Notes: generated by a model not told the origin, from the sequence alone. A DNA stretch of 64,000 bases from Oscillospiraceae bacterium (GCA_900770195.1 CAAGJI010000090.1:31814-95813); one strand, 5' to 3'. Positions 35,583-44,945 are shown, counted from the stretch's first letter. Numbers and translations: made by a program.

Positions 35583-36503
35583 ATGGCATTTGATTCTCTC
35601 ATTAAAAAAATCAAGGAAATGAAAAATCCGACAGTTGCAGGTCTTGACCCAAAGCTTGACTATATTCCGAAGTTTATTCTTGAAGATAATTTCAGAAAAT
35701 ACGGAAAGTCGCTCGAAGGTGCTGCGAACGCACTCAGAGATTTCAATTTCAGTCTTATAGACAGTTTTTGCGACCTCGTTCCTGCAATAAAGCCACAGGC
35801 TGCCTACTACGAAATGTATGGTTATCACGGTGTGAAAACACTTTATGATACAATAGAATATGCCCACAAAAAGGGTATGTATGTAATTACAGACGGCAAA
35901 AGAAACGACATAGGTGCAACAATGACAGCTTATGCCACAGCACATCTCGGACTTACTGATGTTGACGGTGAAAAAATTGCCGCATTCGGAGCTGATGCAC
36001 TCACAGTAAACGGTTATCTTGGTTCTGACGGAATAAATCCCCTTCTTGACATCTGCAAAGATACAGACAAGGGAATATTTGTTCTTGTAAAGACTTCAAA
36101 TCCATCAGGAAGCGAAGTGCAGAATCAGCTTATAGGTGAAAAGTCTGTTTATAATGTTATGGGTGAAATGTGTGAAAAATGGGGAGCTGACAACATAGGC
36201 GAAAGCGGTTATTCAGCAGTTGGTGCTGTTGTTGGTGCAACGTATCCGCACGAACTTGAAGAACTCAGAGCAAAACTTCCTCATACTTTTTTCCTTGTAC
36301 CTGGTTATGGTGCACAGGGAGGCGGTGCAGAAGGCGTTGCAAAAGCGTTTGACAAGAATGGACTTGGTGCAATAATCAACTCATCAAGAGGAATTATGTG
36401 TGCATACAAAAAAGAAGGCTGCGACGAACGTAATTTTGCGGAAGCAGCAAGAAGAGAAGTAATAAGAATGAGAGATGACATTACAAGTCATATCAATCTT
36501 TAA
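35583..36503 (+). CDS. pyrF: Orotidine-5'-phosphate decarboxylase, long (type 2) form
   Basis: Converts OMP to UMP. At 306 residues it belongs to the longer subfamily 2, not the roughly 240-residue Bacillus form. The catalytic motif ITDGKRNDIG is present near residues 100-110, with the phosphate-gripper region VPGYGAQGGGAEG and NSSRGIM at the C-terminal end. It is preceded by AAAGGAG. The TAA stop abuts the start region of carA. Confidence 0.95.
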   Translation: MAFDSLIKKIKEMKNPTVAGLDPKLDYIPKFILEDNFRKYGKSLEGAANALRDFNFSLIDSFCDLVPAIKPQAAYYEMYGYHGVKTLYDTIEYAHKKGMYVITDGKRNDIGATMTAYATAHLGLTDVDGEKIAAFGADALTVNGYLGSDGINPLLDICKDTDKGIFVLVKTSNPSGSEVQNQLIGEKSVYNVMGEMCEKWGADNIGESGYSAVGAVVGATYPHELEELRAKLPHTFFLVPGYGAQGGGAEGVAKAFDKNGLGAIINSSRGIMCAYKKEGCDERNFAEAARREVIRMRDDITSHINL

Positions 36504-36520
36504 TGGAAGGAATGGAAAAG

Positions 36521-37630
36521 ATGTCTTTGTTTAATCAGGGTAAGACAGCGTATTTATTACTGGCAGACGGAAGAGTCTTCAAAGGTAAGCACTTTGGTGC
36601 AGAGGGAACTGTTATAGGAGAAGTTGTTTTCACAACAGGTCTTGTTGGTTATCAGGAAACTCTTACAGACCCGAGTTATTATGGTCAGATTGTTACACAG
36701 ACATTTCCGCTTATAGGAAATTATGGCGTAAACAGTGAAGATTTTGAATCTGACAGAGCTTATCTTTCAGGATATATCGTACGTGAATGGTGTACAGCAC
36801 CTTCAAATTTCAGATGCGAAGGAAATATCGACGATTTTCTTAAAAAGCAGAATATTGTGGGCCTTTGCGGAATAGATACACGTCAGCTTACAAGAATAAT
36901 AAGAGAGGTCGGCGTTATGAACGGTGCTATAACAAGTGAAGATGTTACAGATGAAAGAGTTAAAAATGAACTTCTTGAAAAGATAAAATCATTTGAAATA
37001 AAAGATGCAGTTATGAGCGTTACAGGCAAGGAAACAAGAGTTTACGAACCTGAAACAGAAAAATACAGCGTTGTTTTGTTCGACTTTGGTTACAAGAGAA
37101 ACATAAGAAACGAACTTGTAAAAAGAGGCTGCAAGGTAACAGTTGTACCTGCAAACACAACAGCGGAAGAAGTAAAGAAAATGAATCCTGATGGAATAAT
37201 GCTTTCAAACGGCCCTGGAGATCCGTCAGAAAATACAGAGATAATTGAAAATCTCAGGGAAGTTTTCAAGCTTGACATTCCTACATTTGGAATTTGTCTT
37301 GGTCATCAGCTTATGGCACTTGCACATGGTGCAAGAACTGAAAAGCTTAAATATGGTCACAGAGGTGCAAATCAGCCTGTTATCGACCTTAAAAGCGGCA
37401 AGACATATGTTACAAGCCAGAATCACGGCTATGCGGTTGTTGGTGATTCTATTTCCGGAAAAGACGGAGAAGTTTCACATATCAATGCAAACGACCATAC
37501 TTGTGAAGGTATCAGATACAGCGATAAGATGTTTACTGTTCAGTTCCACCCTGAAGCACATGGCGGACCGCTCGATACAGCTTATCTGTTTGATGAATTT
37601 GTTGACATAATGGAAAAGGAGAGAAACTAA
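36521..37630 (+). CDS. carA: Carbamoyl-phosphate synthase small (glutaminase) subunit
   Basis: Hydrolyses glutamine and passes ammonia to CarB. It has 369 residues. The class I glutaminase motifs are intact: nucleophile Cys259 in FGICLGHQL and HPEAHGGP for His/Glu. The N-terminal CarA domain contains EVVFTTGLVGYQETLTDPSY. Three in-frame ATGs (36503, 36512, 36521) are possible; 36521 is best spaced from AAGGA, while 36503 overlaps the pyrF stop as TAATG. Placed in the pyr operon, it serves pyrimidine synthesis, although the product is shared with arginine synthesis. Confidence 0.95.
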   Translation: MSLFNQGKTAYLLLADGRVFKGKHFGAEGTVIGEVVFTTGLVGYQETLTDPSYYGQIVTQTFPLIGNYGVNSEDFESDRAYLSGYIVREWCTAPSNFRCEGNIDDFLKKQNIVGLCGIDTRQLTRIIREVGVMNGAITSEDVTDERVKNELLEKIKSFEIKDAVMSVTGKETRVYEPETEKYSVVLFDFGYKRNIRNELVKRGCKVTVVPANTTAEEVKKMNPDGIMLSNGPGDPSENTEIIENLREVFKLDIPTFGICLGHQLMALAHGARTEKLKYGHRGANQPVIDLKSGKTYVTSQNHGYAVVGDSISGKDGEVSHINANDHTCEGIRYSDKMFTVQFHPEAHGGPLDTAYLFDEFVDIMEKERN

Positions 37631-40600
37631 ATGCCATTAAGAAGTGATATTAAAAAGGTATTGGTAATCGGTTCAGGTCCTATTATAATCGGACAGGCTG
37701 CCGAATTTGACTATGCCGGAACACAGGCGTGCCGTGCTCTTAAACAGGAAGGACTTGAAGTCGTACTTGTGAACTCAAATCCTGCAACTATAATGACAGA
37801 TAAGGCAATGGCTGACAAAATATATGTTGAACCATTGACACTTGACGTTTTAAGAAGAGTTATAGAAATTGAAAAACCGGACAGCCTTCTTTCAACACTT
37901 GGCGGACAGACAGGTCTTACACTTTCTATGCAGCTTGCAGAAGAAGGTTTCCTTGAATCACATAATGTAAAGCTTCTTGGTGCAGACCCTCTTACAATCC
38001 ATAAGGCAGAGGACAGACAGGCATTTAAGGATACAATGGAAAAAATTGGTGAACCTTGCATACCTTCAAAAGTTGTTGAAACAATTGAAGATGCGGTTGA
38101 CTTTGCGAAAGTTATTAATTATCCTGTTATTGTACGTCCAGCATTCACACTTGGCGGTACAGGCGGCGGTATTGCAAATAATGAAGCAGAACTTCGTGAT
38201 ATTGCAAAGAATGGTTTAAGATTATCACCTATTACTCAGGTACTTATTGAAAAATGTATTTCAGGCTGGAAGGAAATCGAATTTGAAGTTATCCGTGACA
38301 GCAAGGGAAATGTTATCACAGTATGTTCAATGGAAAACTTTGACCCGGTTGGTATACACACAGGCGACAGTATAGTTATTGCACCTGCTGTTACTCTTTC
38401 AGACAGAGAATATCAGATGCTCAGAACTGCTGCAATTAACATTATTTCAGAACTTAAAGTTGAGGGCGGTTGTAACTGTCAGTTTGCACTTCATCCTGAC
38501 AGCTTCGAATATGCAGTTATTGAAGTAAACCCAAGAGTTTCACGTTCATCAGCACTTGCATCAAAGGCAACAGGTTATCCTATTGCAAAGGTTGCAGCTA
38601 AAATTGCTATCGGTTATACACTTGATGAAATTATAAATCAGGTAACAGGCAAAACATATGCATGTTTTGAACCTGCACTTGACTATGTTGTTGTAAAGTT
38701 CCCTAAGTGGGCATTTGATAAATTTGTTTACGCAAAAAGAACACTTGGCACACAGATGAAGGCAACAGGCGAAGTTATGGCAATTGGTCCAAACTTTGAA
38801 ACTGCCATGATGAAAGCTGTTCGTTCAACAGAACTCGGCGTTGATTCAATGAATATGAAAAAATTCAAGAAGTATGAAACAGAAAAGCTTCTTGATATGA
38901 TAGTTCATACAGATGATGAACGTTCATTCCAGGTTTATGAACTCCTTAAAAGAGGTATAACAACTAAACAGATTCACGACCTTACAAAGATTGATATGTG
39001 GTTCCTTGAAAAGCTTAATAATCTTGTTAAGCTTGAATCGTGGATTGCAGAAGGCGACGAAGAAGTTCTTTCAGATGAAAAATATGAATGTGCAAAGAAC
39101 TTTGGCTATCTTGATTCAACAATTGAAAGAATTTCAGGCAAGAAATGTCCTTACCATAAAACAGCCGTTTATAAGATGGTTGATACTTGTGCGGGCGAAT
39201 TCAAGGCAGAAACTCCTTATTTCTATTCAACATTTGATGAAGAAAATGAAGCAGAAGAATTTATTGAAAGAACCCATACAGGAAAGAAAAAAGTTATTGT
39301 ATTCGGAAGTGGTCCTATAAGAATTGGTCAGGGTATTGAATTTGACTATTGCAGCGTTCATTGCGTATGGACACTTAAAGAACTTGGATATGAGGCAGTT
39401 ATTTGTAACAATAACCCTGAAACAGTTTCAACAGACTTTGATACAGGTGACAGACTTTATTTTGATCCGCTTACAAAAGAAGATGTTGCAAATATAATCG
39501 CAACAGAAAAGCCGTATGGTGTTGTTGTTCAGTTCGGCGGTCAGACAGCAATCAAACTTACAAGATACCTTTCAGATATGGGTGTTAAGATACTCGGTAC
39601 ACAGTCAGATGATATTGATGCTGCTGAAGACAGAGAGAGATTTGATGAAGTTCTTGAAAAGTGCGGAATACCACGTCCGGCAGGTCACACTGTTATGAAT
39701 ACAGAAGAAGCAGTTGCGGCAGCTGAAAACCTTGGATACCCTGTTCTTATGCGTCCTTCATACGTTCTTGGCGGTCAGAATATGATTATTGCACATTCTG
39801 AAAAAGACATCAGAGAATATATGGAAATCATTATGCGTCCGGGACTTGAAAACCCTGTTCTTATCGATAAATATATGATGGGTACAGAAGTTGAAGTTGA
39901 TGCAATTTGTGATGGTGAAGATTTCCTTATACCTGGTATTATGGAACATATTGAAAGGGCAGGCGTACACTCAGGCGACTCAATTTCAGTATATCCTGCA
40001 CAGAACCTTTCACCAAGAATTATAGACACAATTGTTAAGTATACAAGAGAACTTGCACGTGAACTTCACGTAATAGGTCTTATGAACATTCAGTATGTTG
40101 TTTATAATAATGAAGTTTATGTTATTGAAGTAAATCCACGTTCATCAAGAACAGTTCCTTATATCAGTAAGGTAACAGGTATTTCAATGGTGGATATTGC
40201 AACAAAGGTTATATTTGGTGCAAAACTCAAAGACCTTGGATATGAAAGCGGTCTTTATAAAACAGCAGATTATGTTGCAGTTAAAGTTCCTGTATTCAGC
40301 TTTGAAAAGCTTCAGGACGTTGATACAATGCTCGGACCTGAAATGAAGTCAACAGGTGAATGTCTTGGTATTGCACACAGCTTTGAAGATGCACTTGTAA
40401 AGGGGCTTCTTGGTGCAGGCTACGACCTGAAAAAAGAGGGTGGTGTGCTTATTTCGGTACGTGACACAGATAAACAGGAAATTATTTCAATTGCAGATAA
40501 ATTCGCTCAGATGGGATTTGAACTTTATGGTACAAGCGGTACAGCGAGCGTTCTTAATCACAATATGATAGCTACAAACGTTGTAAGAAAACTCTCAGAG

Positions 40601-40831
40601 GGCGAACCAAACACACTTTCACTTCTTGAAAGTGGCAAAATTCACTATATGATTTCAACATCTGAAAAGGGAAGAATGCCTGCAAGAGACAGTGTTAAGA
40701 TGAGAAGAAAAGCCATAGAACGTTCAATCTGTTCACTGACAGCCATCGATACAGCAAGGGCTTTGGCAAAGGTTTTGCAGAGCGGAAAAGATATAAACGA
40801 TATAGAACTTGTTGATATAACAAAAATATAA
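37631..40831 (+). CDS. carB: Carbamoyl-phosphate synthase large subunit
   Basis: Makes carbamoyl phosphate from bicarbonate, ammonia and two ATP. It has 1066 residues, full length. Two homologous ATP-grasp halves are clear: SGPIIIGQAAEFDYAGTQAC at the N-terminus and SGPIRIGQGIEFDYCSVHCV near residue 560. The second ATP-grasp motif includes MRPSYVLGGQNM. The C-terminal MGS-like allosteric domain (about 930-1066) has LYGTSGTASVL. It is preceded by GGAGAG, follows carA by one base and ends the operon before a terminator. Confidence 0.98.
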   Translation: MPLRSDIKKVLVIGSGPIIIGQAAEFDYAGTQACRALKQEGLEVVLVNSNPATIMTDKAMADKIYVEPLTLDVLRRVIEIEKPDSLLSTLGGQTGLTLSMQLAEEGFLESHNVKLLGADPLTIHKAEDRQAFKDTMEKIGEPCIPSKVVETIEDAVDFAKVINYPVIVRPAFTLGGTGGGIANNEAELRDIAKNGLRLSPITQVLIEKCISGWKEIEFEVIRDSKGNVITVCSMENFDPVGIHTGDSIVIAPAVTLSDREYQMLRTAAINIISELKVEGGCNCQFALHPDSFEYAVIEVNPRVSRSSALASKATGYPIAKVAAKIAIGYTLDEIINQVTGKTYACFEPALDYVVVKFPKWAFDKFVYAKRTLGTQMKATGEVMAIGPNFETAMMKAVRSTELGVDSMNMKKFKKYETEKLLDMIVHTDDERSFQVYELLKRGITTKQIHDLTKIDMWFLEKLNNLVKLESWIAEGDEEVLSDEKYECAKNFGYLDSTIERISGKKCPYHKTAVYKMVDTCAGEFKAETPYFYSTFDEENEAEEFIERTHTGKKKVIVFGSGPIRIGQGIEFDYCSVHCVWTLKELGYEAVICNNNPETVSTDFDTGDRLYFDPLTKEDVANIIATEKPYGVVVQFGGQTAIKLTRYLSDMGVKILGTQSDDIDAAEDRERFDEVLEKCGIPRPAGHTVMNTEEAVAAAENLGYPVLMRPSYVLGGQNMIIAHSEKDIREYMEIIMRPGLENPVLIDKYMMGTEVEVDAICDGEDFLIPGIMEHIERAGVHSGDSISVYPAQNLSPRIIDTIVKYTRELARELHVIGLMNIQYVVYNNEVYVIEVNPRSSRTVPYISKVTGISMVDIATKVIFGAKLKDLGYESGLYKTADYVAVKVPVFSFEKLQDVDTMLGPEMKSTGECLGIAHSFEDALVKGLLGAGYDLKKEGGVLISVRDTDKQEIISIADKFAQMGFELYGTSGTASVLNHNMIATNVVRKLSEGEPNTLSLLESGKIHYMISTSEKGRMPARDSVKMRRKAIERSICSLTAIDTARALAKVLQSGKDINDIELVDITKI

Positions 40832-40837
40832 AATTTT

Positions 40838-40870
40838 AAGCCTTCCCTTAATTTAAAAGGGGAGGCTTTT
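40838..40870 (+). terminator. Terminator of the pyr operon
   Basis: A 12-bp stem (AAGCCTTCCCTT with AAGGGGAGGCTT, one G-U pair), a 7-base loop and a T run. Confidence 0.85.
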
Positions 40871-40998
40871 TAATGTTCATCATCAGCTTTTTTACTCAGC
40901 TTTTCCATATGTTTGTCTGCATCAGAGGCGGATTTGCATAGGCAATAAGCAAAGAAAAAGTTTGTAAAAAAAATAAATAATAAAAAAATAATAACCAT
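40870..40998 (-). CDS. Possible small single-pass membrane protein
   Basis: A 42-residue minus-strand ORF occupies the convergent spacer after nptA. It begins MVIIFLLFIFFTNFFFAYCL, a strongly hydrophobic stretch, then turns hydrophilic and ends SKKADDEH. The membrane-then-charged layout is typical of real small membrane proteins. Against it: there is no ribosome-binding site, and the first codons lie inside a terminator hairpin (40990-41029), where poly-T tracts by themselves give Phe/Leu/Ile. It could be a degraded gene end or a chance ORF. Confidence 0.3.
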   Translation of the reverse strand: MVIIFLLFIFFTNFFFAYCLCKSASDADKHMEKLSKKADDEH

Positions 40999-41029
40999 AT
41001 CAGAATTATTATTTTCTGATATGGTTATT
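40990..41029. terminator. Bidirectional terminator between carB and nptA
   Basis: A perfect 16-bp stem (40990-41005 with 41014-41029) and an 8-base loop, flanked by A runs on the left and T runs on the right. It can stop nptA transcripts on the minus strand as well as plus-strand read-through. Confidence 0.8.
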
Positions 41030-41044
41030 TTATAACTGTAAAAT

Positions 41045-42808
41045 TTATCCTTTTATATCAGCAAGTCTGTATTTCTGCTTGTACATTTTATAATTTTCAA
41101 GAAATTCAGGAGTTCTTTCAGCTCTTAATTCATTGAGATAATCGTGGTTGTCAAGAGTTGAATTTGCAATCTGTATAACACATACAGCGACGTTTGAACA
41201 GTGGTCTGAAACTCTTTCACAGTTTATAAGCAAGTCTGAAAGCAGAATACCAAGTTCAGGCTTGCATTTACCGCTCTGAAGTCTTGAGATGTGTCTGTCC
41301 TTGATTTTTGATGTAAGCTTATCAATAACCTCTTCAAGCGGTTCAACCGTTTCAGCAAGCTTCACATCGTTTGTTTCAAATGTTTTAGCTGTAAGATTAA
41401 GTATTTCTGAAAGTGCTGCAAATAAAGTTCTCAGGTCGATTTTTGCGGCTTCCGAAAAATCATCTTCATTTTCAGAAACAGCCTGTGCAATTTCCATAAT
41501 ATTTGTTGAATGATCGCCTATTCTTTCAAAATCGCTTATTGTATGGAGAAGTTTTGCAATTGTATTGCTGTCTGAATGAGTAAGTTCTTTTTGTGAAAGA
41601 AGAATCATAAATGTTCCAAGTTTGTCTTCAAGTACATCAAGTTCCTGTTCTCTGTTAACAACTTTAGCAGCTTTCTTTTCGTTGTAATTGAATATCAGGT
41701 CAAGCGAGTCCACAAGCCCCTTTTTAGCAATTTCAGCCATTTCAAAAGTTTTATCCTGACACTGTGAAACAGCAAGAGGAGGTGAAGATAAAAGACGTTC
41801 ATCAATAAATGTATTTTCTTCAATTTCCTTTGAATCAGGGATAATTTTTTCTGCAAGTTTTACAATAAGGTTAGAGAAAGGAAGAAGAAGTAGAATAGTT
41901 GCAACATTAAATATCGTGTGAATTGTTGCTATTCCAAGTGTTGATATAGATGCGTCAAGTGCAGGAATATCAAAAATTGCTGTTACAAGACAGAAGAGTA
42001 AAAGCCATACTGTTGCACCGATTATTTTAATTGAAATATGTGCGACGGAAACTCTTTTAGCATCTTTTGTAACACCGATTGAAGAAATAATTGCAGTTAC
42101 ACAAGTACCAATGTTTAATCCCATAATAATAGGAATAGCCATTTTGTAAGATATTGTACCTGTTGCACTTGCGAGACTCATAAGTATACCGACTGATGCA
42201 GCAGAACTCTGAATAATACCTGTAAATACAGCACCAACAAGCAAGCTGAGAAGAGGATTTTTGAATGCAATAAGAAGGTTCTGGAATTCTTCTGTTTCAG
42301 CAAGAGGTGTAACAGAATCCTTCATAAGCACCATACCGTACATAAGAACAGCAAAGCCTATAAGAATTGTTCCAAGGTCTTTTCTTTTATTTTTCTTTGA
42401 CATCATAACGAAAACAATTCCCACAAAAGCAAACAGCGGTGAAAAGTTTTCAGGTTTGAATATTTTGATGTACCATACATCACTTTCAATACCGGTAAGG
42501 CTTAAAAGCCATCCTGTAAATGTTGTGCCAATATCAGCACCCATTATAACACCTATTGTCTGTGAAAATTCCATAATGCCCGAGTTAACAAGTCCCACAA
42601 GCATAACAGTCATAGCTGATGAACTTTGAATGGCAATTGTTATACCTGCACCAAGTGCAAGACTTTTGAAAGGGTTTGATGTCATTTTTTTGAGTGCAGT
42701 TTCCAGTCTGCCACCTGCAATTCTTTCAAGACTGTTTGACATAACATTCATACCGAACAGGAAGAACGCAAGTCCTCCGAGTAAAGTAAACACAGAAAAA
42801 ATATCCAT
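41045..42808 (-). CDS. nptA: Na/Pi cotransporter with PhoU-like C-terminal domain
   Basis: A phosphate:sodium symporter of 587 residues. The N-terminal half has two inverted Na/Pi repeats with QSSSAMTVMLVGL and QSSAASVGILMSLA, the glutamine-serine motifs of the family, within about eight membrane segments. The C-terminal part (about 350-560) is a soluble PhoU-like helical domain, probably regulatory. GGAGG precedes the start on the minus strand. It lies just downstream of phoPR in the same direction, so phosphate-starvation control is likely. The gene symbol is by family resemblance. Confidence 0.88.
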   Translation of the reverse strand: MDIFSVFTLLGGLAFFLFGMNVMSNSLERIAGGRLETALKKMTSNPFKSLALGAGITIAIQSSSAMTVMLVGLVNSGIMEFSQTIGVIMGADIGTTFTGWLLSLTGIESDVWYIKIFKPENFSPLFAFVGIVFVMMSKKNKRKDLGTILIGFAVLMYGMVLMKDSVTPLAETEEFQNLLIAFKNPLLSLLVGAVFTGIIQSSAASVGILMSLASATGTISYKMAIPIIMGLNIGTCVTAIISSIGVTKDAKRVSVAHISIKIIGATVWLLLFCLVTAIFDIPALDASISTLGIATIHTIFNVATILLLLPFSNLIVKLAEKIIPDSKEIEENTFIDERLLSSPPLAVSQCQDKTFEMAEIAKKGLVDSLDLIFNYNEKKAAKVVNREQELDVLEDKLGTFMILLSQKELTHSDSNTIAKLLHTISDFERIGDHSTNIMEIAQAVSENEDDFSEAAKIDLRTLFAALSEILNLTAKTFETNDVKLAETVEPLEEVIDKLTSKIKDRHISRLQSGKCKPELGILLSDLLINCERVSDHCSNVAVCVIQIANSTLDNHDYLNELRAERTPEFLENYKMYKQKYRLADIKG

Positions 42809-42849
42809 TATTTTCCTCCAAGATTTTATTGTCTTTTATTTTATCATTA

Positions 42850-42867
42850 AAGTTTAAAAATAAACTT
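42850..42867 (-). terminator. Weak hairpin in the phoR-nptA spacer
   Basis: A 7-bp AT-rich stem, AAGTTTA with TAAACTT, and a 4-base loop, ending at the phoR stop. No T tract follows on the minus strand. It may reduce read-through from phoR into nptA. Confidence 0.25.
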
Positions 42868-44176
42868 AATTTTCCCAAAAAGAAATAGAAAAAATTGTTC
42901 CCACATTTACAGTACTTTCAACAACGATTTTTGCATGATGATGTTCCGCAACGTGTTTGCATATTGAAAGTCCCAGTCCTGTTCCGCCTGTCGCCCTGCT
43001 TCTGCTTTTGTCAGCACGATAAAAGCGTTCAAACATTCTTTTCTGGTCTTTTTCAGAAATTCCTATGCCTGTGTCAGAAACTATTAATTTTTTATTTTCA
43101 AGTGCAATTTTTATACTTCCATTTGGACGGTTGTATTTTATTGCATTATCAACGATATTATAAACAAGTTCATATATTTCAGTCGAGTTGCCCTTGAATA
43201 TTTCAGAAGAACCTTCTCTGTATATTCTTATTCCAAGTTTTTCAGCGGAGTCCTGAAGATGTTCGCAAACTTCATCGGCTACTGAAGAAAGGTCTATGTT
43301 TTCTGTCAGATCAATTTCGTCAGCATCAAGTTTTGAAAGTTTTATAATATCGCTTATAAGAACAAGCATTCTTTTTGCTTCATGTCTGATTTTTCCTGCA
43401 AATTTTGTAACATCATCACCTTTTGCCATACCGGTTTCAATAATTTCAGCATACCCTGAAATTGAAGTGAGAGGTGTTTTAAGTTCGTGCGAAACATTTG
43501 CAGTAAATTCCTGACGCATATTTTCCTGTTTGTTTCTTTGAACTTGTATTTCTTTTACAATAGGAACAAGTTCGGGATAAACTTTTTTCGGGTCTGATGT
43601 AATATCGGGATCATCAAGCTGAGTAAGCATTTTTTTCAGCGGATTTAAGATTTTTCCCGAAAGCACAACAGAAAAAATAACAGCAAAAAACATAAGTATC
43701 ACAAGTATAACAGCAATAATCGGAACAGCCTTTTCAAAGTCTGCAAAAACAGAACTTGCAGCAATTGAAACTCTTAAAATATTGCCGTCATCAAGAAGCA
43801 TTGCATAATAATAATCTTCTGTTTTAAGCGTATCTGAATATCTTGTGTAAGAACCGTAGCCGCTGTTTAAAGCCTGTTGAATTTCAGGTCGGTTAAGGTG
43901 ATTGTTCATTTCAGAAACATCGGCGTTACTGTCGAACTTAACGTTTCCGTCCTTGTCGATAAGAGTAATGCGAAAACCGCTGAATGCAAATTCCGATAAT
44001 TTTTCTTCAGAATCAAGCGAATAATAAGCTTTTGCAATTATTTTTCCTTCAGTTTTCAAATTATTCTGAAGCTGAACTTTGAAAGCCTCGTGAAACACAC
44101 ATCCTGTTAAAACAATTGCAATAAACGCTGAAAATAAACCCATATAGAAAAGGTTTAAAGTTATTTTTCTTTCCAA
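42866..44176 (-). CDS. phoR: Sensor histidine kinase, PhoR-like
   Basis: A membrane sensor kinase of 436 residues. The order is TM1 (about 10-30), an extracytoplasmic domain (about 32-150) with LIDKDGNVKFDSNADVSEMN, TM2 (about 153-177), a short linker, a HisKA dimerisation domain with the phospho-acceptor in ANVSHELKTPLTSI (about 225-238), and a HATPase domain with RFYRADKSRSRATGGTGLGL. The start codon lies one base after the phoP stop. The extracytoplasmic sensor matches the PhoR/YycG-like group; the phosphate role is inferred from the nptA neighbour. Confidence 0.85.
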   Translation of the reverse strand: MERKITLNLFYMGLFSAFIAIVLTGCVFHEAFKVQLQNNLKTEGKIIAKAYYSLDSEEKLSEFAFSGFRITLIDKDGNVKFDSNADVSEMNNHLNRPEIQQALNSGYGSYTRYSDTLKTEDYYYAMLLDDGNILRVSIAASSVFADFEKAVPIIAVILVILMFFAVIFSVVLSGKILNPLKKMLTQLDDPDITSDPKKVYPELVPIVKEIQVQRNKQENMRQEFTANVSHELKTPLTSISGYAEIIETGMAKGDDVTKFAGKIRHEAKRMLVLISDIIKLSKLDADEIDLTENIDLSSVADEVCEHLQDSAEKLGIRIYREGSSEIFKGNSTEIYELVYNIVDNAIKYNRPNGSIKIALENKKLIVSDTGIGISEKDQKRMFERFYRADKSRSRATGGTGLGLSICKHVAEHHHAKIVVESTVNVGTIFSISFWEN

Positions 44177-44177
44177 A

Positions 44178-44855
44178 TCAAACCTCTTCGCTGTCTATTT
44201 TAAAGCCCACGTTTCTTATTGTTTTGATAAGGCTGCCTTTGTTTTTGAGTTTTTGTCTTAAAGTTTTAATATGCATATCAAGGGTTCTGCTTGAACCTTC
44301 ATAGTCATATCCCCAGACAGTATCCATAATAATATTTCTGCTGAATACTTTGCCAGGTTTGCTTATTAAAAGTTTCAAAACCTCAAATTCCTTATATGTG
44401 AGGTCACATTTTTCTCCGTCAATATAAACAGCTCTTTCGTCTTCTATAATGTTTATACCGTTAAAAGATGAGCTGTTGTTATTTTCTTCTTTATATCTGC
44501 GGAGTCTTGCTTTTACTCTGCTGACGAGTTCCATTATTCCGAAAGGTTTGCAAAGATAGTCATCTGCACCGAGGTCAAGACCTTTTACTTTGTCGAGTTC
44601 AGAAGTTTTTGCCGTTACCATTATAACAGGTATTTTTGAAGTAGATGGTTTGCTTCTTATTTTTTTCAGCACGGAAAGACCGTCTTCACCCGGAAGCATA
44701 ACATCAAGAAGAAAGAGATCAGGAATTGTTTCTTCAAGTTTTTTGAAAAGAGAAACAGAATTTGAAAATCCTTTAACATCAAAACTGCTGTTTTTCAAAG
44801 CGTATGTTTCAAGTTCTCTGATGTCATCATCGTCTTCGAGTATGTATATAAGCAT
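44178..44855 (-). CDS. phoP: OmpR/PhoB-family response regulator, PhoP-like
   Basis: A 225-residue DNA-binding response regulator. The receiver domain (about 1-120) has the acidic pocket EDDDDIRELE, the phospho-acceptor aspartate in LFLLDVMLPGEDG near residue 52 and the conserved VTAKTSE. The winged-helix output domain (about 130-225) has the pattern YKEFEVLKLLISKPGKVFSR. GGAGG lies upstream. It is coupled to phoR. Four ATGTAA repeats at 44878-44939 upstream suggest autoregulation. Confidence 0.88.
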   Translation of the reverse strand: MLIYILEDDDDIRELETYALKNSSFDVKGFSNSVSLFKKLEETIPDLFLLDVMLPGEDGLSVLKKIRSKPSTSKIPVIMVTAKTSELDKVKGLDLGADDYLCKPFGIMELVSRVKARLRRYKEENNNSSSFNGINIIEDERAVYIDGEKCDLTYKEFEVLKLLISKPGKVFSRNIIMDTVWGYDYEGSSRTLDMHIKTLRQKLKNKGSLIKTIRNVGFKIDSEEV

Positions 44856-44877
44856 ATATAATCCTCCTTATACTCAT

Positions 44878-44939
44878 ATGTAAATATTATATCAAATGAA
44901 TGTAAAATCTGAGATATAATTAATGTAAAATCTATGTAA
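44878..44939 (-). promoter_or_regulatory. PhoP-box-like direct repeats with -10 box upstream of phoP
   Basis: On the minus strand TTACAT occurs four times in the same orientation (44934-44939, 44923-44928, 44900-44905, 44878-44883). The spacings are 11, 23 and 22 bases, close to multiples of one DNA helical turn. Gram-positive PhoP boxes are TT(A/T/C)ACA direct repeats with about 11-base periodicity. A perfect -10 TATAAT (44886-44891) has no good -35, as expected for an activator-dependent promoter. Confidence 0.6.
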
Positions 44940-44945
44940 AATAAT

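Noticed and set aside
42261..42857. Plus-strand open frames opposite nptA
   Set aside because: They lie entirely opposite a well-supported transporter gene, show no domain and have no ribosome-binding site.
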